A program made the translations under genes and the position numbers. From Phaeosaccion multiseriatum (Eukaryota; Ochrophyta, other classes): 64,000 nucleotides of DNA. The stretch is taken from NCBI GenBank assembly GCA_965112735.1, contig OZ218951.1, positions 558,001 through 622,000 on the forward strand, read 5' to 3'. The stretch's first letter is position 1. Each line of letters begins with the position of its first letter. The notes under the pieces are model-generated. The model saw only the letters and a list, made by a program, of their open reading frames with translations. It did no database searches and was not told the origin of the DNA. Shown here one piece after another: positions 56,576-64,000 of this stretch.

Positions 56576-59393
56576 CAACAACGACACAGTGGCAGAACCA
56601 CAATCGCAATTCAACGTCAGTCTGAGCATGAAAGATCAGTTGGCGGACTTACTGGGCGACGCCAGCGGCACAGTAGGCCACGCCGCGGACCTCATTTCCG
56701 AGGCCGCTGACGTTGTGGGGTTCGATGCAACGTTGCGCCTCAGCCTCCTCAGCGTTGACACTGCTTTGGGCGGCGCTGTGTTCGAGCTTCATCTTGACTA
56801 TGCCCTGATGGACGAAGACGAGATTGACTGGTCCGATCACGGCAACGACGGCCCCACCAGCTCTGGCCTCTTCCAGAGCGCAAAAGCTCTCATGGGAGCG
56901 TCCGATGCCGCCGCGAACGAGAAACTTTTCAAGAAAATCAGAGGAGCATTTGGCTTCAGCCGCGCCAACAAGGGCTCCATCAACATTGGGGCAATGCTCG
57001 CCCGCTATCTGGCAAGCGAGCGGCGTCGGTTGGGTACGTCGTCGTCGTCGTCGTCGGGTTCCGGGGAAGCATTTGTCGACAATGGCGGGTCGTTCGCAGT
57101 GGGGAGCTCTGCGACTGGGGAGAGTGCTTCTGCTCCCACGCCGGCTCCCACTGCCGCACCTACAGCCACGCCTACAGCTGCACCTACTGTAGCACCAACA
57201 GCTGCACCTACTGTAGCGCCAACAATCGCTCCAACCATCGCACCAACGACCGGTGAGGGAAGGAGCTGGTTCTCTCGATTCGGTCCTGACGGGCGCCCCT
57301 CCTCCCCCCACTCCCCTACTTTCTTCTGCCATCTCTCCCCTTTGTATTGGTAGTGAGCACTCGTCTCTGACATCATCCTTCCCTTCTCTGTACCCCGTCT
57401 CTGCCCCCACCCTGCCCGGCGTTGCAGCACCGACAGTCACACCGACAGCCACACCTACCACCGCACCAACGGCCACACCGACAGCCACACCGACAGCCGC
57501 ACCGACAGCCGCACCGACAGCCGCACCGACAGCCACACCGACGGCCACGCCGACAGCCACACCGACAGCCGCACCGACAGCCGCACCAACAGCCACCCCG
57601 ACAGCCACACCGACAGCAGCACCGACAGCCACACCCACAGAAGCTCCCATTCAGGTCAGTATCTCTGCCCTTTCTGACCCTCTCTCCTTGGTTGTGGGCG
57701 GTACTCTCCGCCCTTCCACTCTCATTTGGTCTCGTATCTTTCCGAATCGTCTGTCTGCCTCCTCAGGCACCGACTGCCACCGCTACAGCGGCTCCAGCAA
57801 TGGCTCCAACGACAGGTGAGTAATTGAAGGAAGGATAGAGAGAGAGGGGAAAAGAATAGGGGGACTGGTTCTCTCGGTTCGCTCCTCCTCTCTCCTTCTC
57901 CTTCCTACTACAAAGCGACCCTCTCTCTTCTTCTCCTTTTAATCTTAAAAAAAGCATGCTGGTTCGGTACTGACCCACGCTCCCCCGCTCCCCCGCTCCC
58001 TCCTTCCCTCTCCGCCTCCTTTGCTTCGTGATGCGGCCTCTTCCGCCACATCGACGGTCCCCTCGACAGCCGCGCCCACTGTAGCTCCTACGCAGGTGCA
58101 GTCTCTCTCTCTCATGCTCTTGCTCCTTCTCCTTGGTCCGCATTCTCTGACCCAATCCGCATCGTTTCTCCTCAGGCGTCGACAGTAGCACCCACTATGG
58201 CCCCAACGACGGCCGCCACGACCGGTGAGTGAGTGAGTGAGTGAGTGAGTGAGTGAGTGAGTGAGTAAGTGAGTGGGTGAGTAAGTGAATGAGGGAGAGA
58301 GAGAGTGAGTGAGAGAAGAATTGAACCCTCTCCCCCCCTCCCCCCAACACACCCTTCAACTCTTTGCCTCGATTGGTAGCCACAGCAGCACCTACAGCGG
58401 CTCCCACTGCTACACCTGCACCTGCCACCGCCGTCCGCGAGGTGGGCTTGTCAGGCTCCCTCGGCAACGCCACCGCAACCGAGTCTGTGGAATTAGGCGA
58501 CCTCTTGTTAGAGACGGAGGGGCTGTCGTTCAGCACTGGAGTGACGCGGGTGGTGGACTCGGACGCGGGTGGGGAGGTCGGCTTCGATAATGTACCTAAT
58601 GGCGAAACCAGCGCCATGCTCTTCACTGAGCCGGTGTCCTTCATTTCCTACCAGGGCGGCGTTGAGGGGGGCGCGGCCTTCTACTGTAAGTCGCTATAGG
58701 CAGTGAAGATGGAAGAGGGCAGAAAGGGTTGCACCCTCTCCTTGCGCAGCTTTGATAGAGCTCTGCGCATGCCCTGTCTACCCCTGGACACAAACACACA
58801 CTTCCCCTCCCACCTCTCTCTGCTGCTACCTGTACGTGTGTTTGGTAGACTCTGCCACCGTGGAAACAACTGTCACGGCCTATGCCGATGCTGAGGACGT
58901 CAGCCGCCGCCGCCGCCGCCGTCGCCGTAACGAGGCATCGGAGGTGATCGAATTGGACGGTCGTGACGTCATGGCCGTCGACGCCATCACCTTTGCTGCC
59001 CAAGCCGCGTCTGCCTGCGAAGGGAGCGACTACTGTAACTGGGACAAGGCTACCCTCAACTTTGGAGACTCAGTCGTAGTGTACGCCCTTGGCTTCGACA
59101 CCGGAACCACAAACGATGGTCTCATGCTGACCCAGCTCACCACCGGCGACATAGAGGTGGATGCCGACGCTGATGATGACGACAGCTCGGGTGACAGCAG
59201 CAGCGCCAGCAGCGCCAGCAGCAGCCCGAAGATGATCGTCATCGCCGCCTCTGCCGCCGGAGCTGGCGTCCTGTTGCTTGCCGGTGTCGGCTTTGCCATT
59301 GGCAGGAACCGGATGAGGACCAGAGCGGTGGTGATGCCCGGTGGTGCATACTGTGCGGAGGAGGCGTCTTCTACGCCCCCGGTTGGCGCCTAG
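49497..59393 (+). CDS. Large type I membrane protein with PAN-like, Fn3-like and Pro/Thr stalk regions
   Basis: Nineteen phase-consistent exons, about 2192 residues: 49497-49714, 49980-50103, 50167-50253, 50321-50566, 50840-51279, 51486-51681, 51904-52162, 52400-52554, 52733-53575, 53715-54935, 55210-55305, 55462-55867, 56167-57252, 57428-57654, 57767-57815, 58070-58095, 58176-58224, 58380-58685, 58849-59393. It begins with a signal peptide (MKASTLTGSGIFLLATLGPI). Exon 9 has a PAN/apple-like Cys pattern (DCATVCMTESKAGGSC...SCALYN). Exon 10 has an Fn3-like strand set (SYSELSLTWERGSG). Exons 13-18 encode an APTAAPTATPT stalk. Exon 19 has an octa-Arg run, then the membrane helix (MIVIAASAAGAGVLLLAGVG) and a cytosolic tail of about 35 residues. 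Probably a cell-surface adhesion or wall-linked protein. Exon 3 is the least certain. Confidence 0.8.
50567..50700 (+). repeat. GTGA tandem repeat starting at a 5' splice site
   Basis: GTGA/GTAA units extend from the donor of intron 4 of the large membrane-protein gene for about 130 bp. Confidence 0.9.
51694..51768 (+). repeat. GT dinucleotide repeat in intron 6 of the large membrane-protein gene
   Basis: GT/GTGC repeat beginning about a dozen bases after the GTATGTATG donor. Confidence 0.9.
56083..56162 (+). repeat. CA repeat before the exon 13 acceptor
   Basis: CACACGCACA units with one AAAACAAA interruption, ending at the CTTCAG acceptor of exon 13. Confidence 0.9.
57428..57654 (+). repeat. 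Coding minisatellite for Pro-Thr-Ala stalk
   Basis: Exon 14 is almost wholly built from 12-bp units such as ACAGCCACACCG or ACAGCCGCACCG, translating to P-T-A-T or P-T-A-A. This is typical of O-glycosylated extracellular stalks. Confidence 0.9.
58225..58290 (+). repeat. GTGA repeat starting at the exon 17 donor
   Basis: About 16 GTGA/GTAA units begin exactly at the 5' splice site of intron 17. Confidence 0.9.
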
Positions 59394-59568
59394 GGGGAGA
59401 GCTAAGGAGGAAGGGGGGAGAGAGAGAATTTGATTGACTTCGGAACATATGGAAGGACAAGCAAGGTAATAGCCGTTTGTGAATGCGCGCCTGCCGCGTG
59501 ACAGAGCTCCTCCCCCCAGGACACTGCACAGCAGTCCAGTTGGTGATACAGCACATCACAGTATCGCG

Positions 59569-59599
<31 letters not shown>

Positions 59600-59943
59600 C
59601 CACCGCTAAGCAAGCGGCCGGCCTTGATATAATAGGCAGGCTGTATGAATTACAACAGGCCAGTAACATTTGGCGGAGAGTGAAGAGAGCAAGCCGACAA
59701 GAAGGGGCAGATGCTGTTGCGGCCCCCGCCACGTTCTCAATGATGATGCCTTCCTATTATATTCACTTTGCTTCGCTTCGCAAGTCTCACTGCCCCTACC
59801 CCCTGCATGCGCATCCTCGCCCTCCCTCCCCGCCAGCCTATCCACGAACACACCTCCTCTCCATTGCGCCTCACACGAACGCACTTGTAACGCCCACAGC
59901 CCCGCCCCCCCTCACCCTCACTCTTTGGCCCTGTCAAGTCAAA
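59394..59943. other. Convergent intergenic region
   Basis: Between the stops of the large membrane-protein gene and the FNIP-repeat gene. CT/CA dinucleotides at about 59568-59602. No exon seen with compatible phase. Confidence 0.45.
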
Positions 59944-62900
59944 TCAAGCCTGATCTCCCTCCGTACCCACCCGCACCTTGACCAAATCGCCGTTGTCGAA
60001 GGTCAGCACATCCCCCACGTAGTGCACAAACACCTCAGACACGGCGCTTTCGGGGTCGTCCTCCAGATACACATGCATTGTCTCCCGCGAGTCCTCCTCA
60101 TTCGTTTGTGGGCCGACGCGCGAATGTGGATGCGGCGGATGCCATGCCTTCTTCTCTGCCACAGCTCTTCCACCTCGTCCTCCCCCTTCTTCTTCTGCAG
60201 GTGCTGCTGGGGCTGCTCCTTCCCGTGCCTTCGCCTCTGCAACAGCTTTTCCTCCTCCTCCTCCTCCACCACCACCACCACTACTACTACCTTGCTCTCC
60301 CCCTGCGGGAGCCGCTGCTGTCTCTCCTGTGTGAGGAAGACCCATGCCTGCTGTTCCGCCCTCCTCCGCGGCTGCCGTCGACGCAGAAGAAGCAGACACC
60401 CAAATGAACTGACATCTGTTGCGCCACTCGTCATCGCCCCCACCACTCGGAGCTGGAGCAGCGCCACCAGCAGCTCCAGCAGCAGCACCAGCAAGAGCAT
60501 GTGTCCCCTTCCCACTCCGACTTTCTCGTGCGGGAGGCGCGTCCTCCAGCAGCTGCAGCGGAGAGATGGCTGGCTCAAAGTAGTGGCACTTGAACACGGC
60601 AGCAACGCAGTAGGCCTCCAGCAAGTCATTATAGTCCTCGTCCCTCCAGTCGCCATCATGGATAAACTCCTCCTCTCGCACGTGCTCCACCTGGTACCGG
60701 TAACAGGCAAGAGGAGCCGGGACGGGAGTGGAAGTCGGGCCTGCTCTTGGTCCCCCTCTCTTGGCAGGAGCCTTCCCTTTCCGCCCCGCAGCTCCTGCTG
60801 TGCCTCCTCCTCCTCCTCCTTCTTCTTCTTCTTCTTCCGCCTCTGCCTCTGCCTCGGACGGCCCTCCCATACCGCCCGCGTGGCCTCCTCCTGCCACGGC
60901 CTCGCAGTCATCGTCGCCAGCAGCGCTCGCTGCGCTACTTGCTGCTTTTGCTGCGGCAAGCGCTTGTTCTACGCCCTCCACTGTCCCTGACGCCGCTGTG
61001 GATGATGCAACCACCGTGTCCTTCCTCACCACCGCCGCCACAACCCTCGAACGCCTGGTCATGTCTGCCGCCGCCACCGCCGCTATCCCAGTCACCCGCT
61101 CTGTCGGCAGAAGGAAGTTGACGGGGAACTTGGCGTTGTAGCTCAGCTGCCTAATCGCCGGGGGGAGGCGCACGGGGTGGAGATATTTGGACTCAAAGTG
61201 GAGTTTACGCAGCCCTTCTGGGAGGTTCAGGGTGTGGTCGAAATGAAACCCATCCATAATGAGTCTCTGCAAGGATGCGGGCAGCTGCAACGGCTGGGTG
61301 TAGCACTCCCCCAGCTCCAACTCCTCCAACACTTGGTTCCCGGTAAACGAGAGGCTCTCATTGAACTCCGCCCCAAACAAGAGCACCTTGAGCGAGGACA
61401 CCAAGTGCAGGGGGTGTTTGAAGGAGTCTCCAAAGGCCAAGTATTCCAAGCCCCTTGGCGTACAGCAACGCAACGACGGGAGGAGAAGGGGAGGAGACGT
61501 GAGCACAGATGCGAGGCAGGGAAGGAGAGACACAGCTCTTGTGCCAGAGAGGCCTTGAGGGGTGGTACACACGCACACACGCACACACTTACTCGTTGAG
61601 CGAGATGGCCTGATCGAAATCGTGTCCAAAAGATATCCGTCGGAGAGAGGAGGGAAAGTTGACTGCTTGGTCGAAGTCGTCTCCTGCTCATGAAGGCGGA
61701 GTGTGTAGGGATGAGGGGCGAGGGGGGGGGGGGGGAGGGGAGGAATGAGGCGGCTGGAGGACAAGAGGCAATCGTCCACCGAAGACAGCACTCACTGACG
61801 GGCTGTAGAGATGCGCGAGAGAGGACGGAGAGCGCCAGTGGAATCGGCCTTTTGAAACCCGAAACCAGATCAGAACAACACACCCATGACGTGAAGCAAG
61901 CCACAATGACATGAAGCAAAAGCCAGAAGAAAGGTCAAAATACGCACAGACATGATCACCTCACGGAACAATGCTACAAGCACATGTTACTCTGACTCCA
62001 CGCCTCAGGACTCAACTCACCAAATTCCACGTCCACCAAGTCGCTGAGGAGGGGGTAAGTCAGTGGGAGAAGGGCAGAGAGCGAGGGGAGGGGGGGTGTG
62101 GTTGGGGGTTGGGCAAGTGGGCAGCACCAACGGCTTGACAAGCATGCGTATGCAAGACCGAGAAAGTCTGGGAGGAGCAAGTGAAAGCTCACCTTGGGAG
62201 ATCCACGTGGTAGTTAAATCGTTCTCCAAACGAAAGCTCCAGAAGCGAGCTCGGCAAGGTGATGGGCTGAAAGAAGTCGTCCCCCACCACGAGCTTCACG
62301 AGCCCACTGCAAACGCGAACCACAAGCGTCCAGAGGCGGCCAGGGAGGGGGCACACAGAAATGAGGGTGGGCAAGCAAGGTCGGTGGTACGCAGAAGGGA
62401 GCACCAACACGAACGCTGGCAGCTACGATATGTCCCGCTCCCAAACAGTTGCCATGAGAGAGCACACGCACACTGTCTCCAATATACGATCGACGCAGTG
62501 CCAGGACCTGAGCACGTGCGCGAGTGCCCCTCCAGCCGCACGTGTGTGCGTGAGCGGCTCTCTCTACTTCAGTACTCTTCCGTCCTCTTGTTCCACTTGC
62601 CTTGGGAGCTCCAAATGCTGATTAAATGCGTACCCGAACGAAGCGATACGCAGAGAGGCGGGGAGAGATATGGGTCGATTGAATTCTCCCGCCATTTCCA
62701 GCTCCTCCAGCCGCTCCGGTAACAGAATGTCTTGGTCAAAATTCAGCCCGAGGTGTAACTTCCGGAGAGAGGCTGGCAACTGAATGCTCTCATTAAACAC
62801 CCCAACTATGGAGAGCTCTTCCAGAGAACTGCGGTGGAAGCACAAGAACAAAAGAATCGGAGAAGCAAGAACATGAGCAATGCAGGCATACGATCGCACC

Positions 62901-63905
62901 CGCCCAAACACCCACTGACATGCTCCGTCCCACCCTTTACCAATGAGAAGCCTAGCCCCTCCCCCCCCCCCCCCAAATTCTGTGCCCACCTGGGCAGGCT
63001 CGGCAGTGGGCTGTTGAACAGCTCGCCTAACATTAATATTTTGAGGTTCGTGAGGCTCGAGAGCTTGAGGGAGCCCAAGTTGCGGAAGCTGTACCCCAAG
63101 TGCAGCACCTCCAGAGAGGAGGGCAGGCGGTTGCCAGGCACGGGCCCCTCGAAGAGGTCGCCCACAGCCAACACCTTGAGGCTGTCGGGCAGCACGGCGA
63201 GCGCCTTCTTGATGAGGGCTGTGGTCATTCATTCATTGGTTGGAGAGAAGAGAGTGAGAAGTCAAGTGCGGCGTGTGGGAGCGGGGTGGGAGAGGATCCA
63301 AGCCATGGACACCCCCCCATCAATCATGTCTATCATGTCTCACCTGTCTCCTCCCTCCTAAATTGCAGTGAGTAGTCTTGGGGCACCATGAAGTTGCCCT
63401 CGATACAGACCCCAAGAATCACCTCCTCCACAGGAAATCGCTGCTGTCTTCCAGTCACCCCGCTCTCCGTCTCTGCCCCCTCCTCCATGCACTCCCTCCC
63501 TCGCTTGCTTCCGCTCCTCACTAGCGGGGCTCCGTGGAAGACTGGGCTGGAGCGGAGACGCCTACGACTAGGGTTGTTGTCGATCATCATTAGCAGCCTC
63601 TGCTTCACATCCTCTGGTGTGTAGGAGGTCAGGGTTATGGGCCGCGGCGTGAGCTCGTCTAAGGACCGGCAGATCCCATAAAGCTCCTCCAGCGGCCAGA
63701 AGGCTCTCACAACGATACTTGCGACCTGCCACCCATTTCCTCCGTTGGACGGGATCGTAGACAACCCTCCCCCGTTGCTTGGGAGGCGTCCATTTCCCAA
63801 CGCCAAGGGGGTGGGTCTTCCCTTTGGCTTGCCGCCCTGGTCCCTCTTACTCCCCCTCGACCTCCCATTCCTGCCGCCACTGCTGCTACTCCCACCACTA
63901 CTCAT
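59944..63905 (-). CDS. FNIP/leucine-rich-repeat protein
   Basis: Seven exons: 63905-63344, 63218-62990, 62828-62601, 62306-62193, 62043-62021 (23-nt microexon), 61683-61593 and 61453-59944, 918 residues. Exons 2-7 encode about 13 repeats of roughly 20-24 residues of the type LP.SL..L..G..FN..I.LP, for example LPASLRKLHLGLNFDQDI, LEELEMAGEFNRPISLPASL and LPSSLLELSFGERFNYHVDL. This is the FNIP-type LRR known mainly from Dictyostelium and algae. Residues 1-187 have a Ser/Gly/Arg-rich start and no recognisable domain. The last 400 residues are Ala/Gly/Glu low-complexity with a globular patch (YRYQVEHVREEEFIHDGDWR) and an end VLTFDNGDLVKVRVGTEG. The intron after exon 3 uses a GC donor (AG|GCAAGT). 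Probably a protein-interaction scaffold. Confidence 0.83.
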
Positions 63906-64000
63906 GTCCTGATGTGTGGTTTGCTGTCTCTTTTTCTACTCCTTGGCTCCTGAGCGCACCCTCAGATGGGGGGCGGCTGGTCTGGAGACTAAGGTGGATA
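63906..64000. other. Upstream flank of the FNIP-repeat gene
   Basis: Only 95 bp remain before the window edge; this should be 5' UTR or promoter of the minus-strand gene. Nothing else can be said. Confidence 0.3.

Noticed and set aside
57941-58069. Longer exon 16 starting at the AAAAAAAG acceptor
   Set aside because: It breaks phase or meets a stop; the CTCGACAG acceptor at 58069 restores the frame.

Overview
The window is a gene-dense, intron-rich eukaryotic nuclear segment, most likely from a photosynthetic stramenopile (heterokont) alga. Three observations support this. A LON-domain protein starts with a signal peptide that ends in an AF-type plastid bipartite targeting motif. A protein at the left edge has a thylakoid-lumen type leader. 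Stramenopile-style secreted and surface proteins with Pro/Thr stalks are present. The group is an inference; I did not identify the species. Introns are mostly GT-AG, 100-1000 bp, pyrimidine-rich and full of microsatellites. I checked every exon chain below for splice-phase consistency.

Layout: (1) <3-917 +, lumen-type four-helix protein, 5' end outside the window. (2) 1896-5168 -, RHL1/HYP7-like subunit of the topoisomerase VI complex. (3) 5515-9750 +, unknown protein with a polyproline N-terminus. (4) 11700-15448 +, EF-hand + transmembrane + Hedgehog-type Hint (Hog) protein with two apparent 1-base frameshifts. (5) 15993-18470 +, protein with a PLC-delta-like PH domain. (6) 19260-22665 -, type I DnaJ/Hsp40. 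(7) 23326-25115 -, secreted cadherin-like/laminin-IV-like protein. (8) 25255-29889 +, WD40-like protein with many low-complexity inserts. (9) 30629-33160 -, small coiled-coil protein. (10) 33831-34588 +, small basic unknown protein. (11) 35452-38030 -, plastid-targeted LON-domain protein. (12) 38837-48764 +, eIF3 subunit C, 19 exons. (13) 49497-59393 +, large type I membrane protein, 19 exons. (14) 59944-63905 -, FNIP/leucine-rich-repeat protein.

The most interesting part is that the eIF3c gene looks like a snoRNA host. Intron 12 carries a clear U14 box C/D snoRNA. Intron 5 carries two tandem 81-nt box C/D snoRNAs whose guides match 18S and 25S sites known to be 2'-O-methylated in other eukaryotes. 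Intron 3 carries a short C/D-like RNA whose guide fits the yeast 18S G1572 site. Introns 4 and 8 carry 99% identical 202-bp structured elements of unknown class. The window therefore couples a translation-factor mRNA to rRNA-modification and rRNA-processing RNAs.

Other notable points: a Hog domain in an algal membrane protein, a plant-type topo VI accessory subunit in this lineage, exon-duplication growth of a Pro/Thr stalk, introns whose tandem repeats start at the 5' splice site, a GC-AG intron, and a 23-nt microexon.
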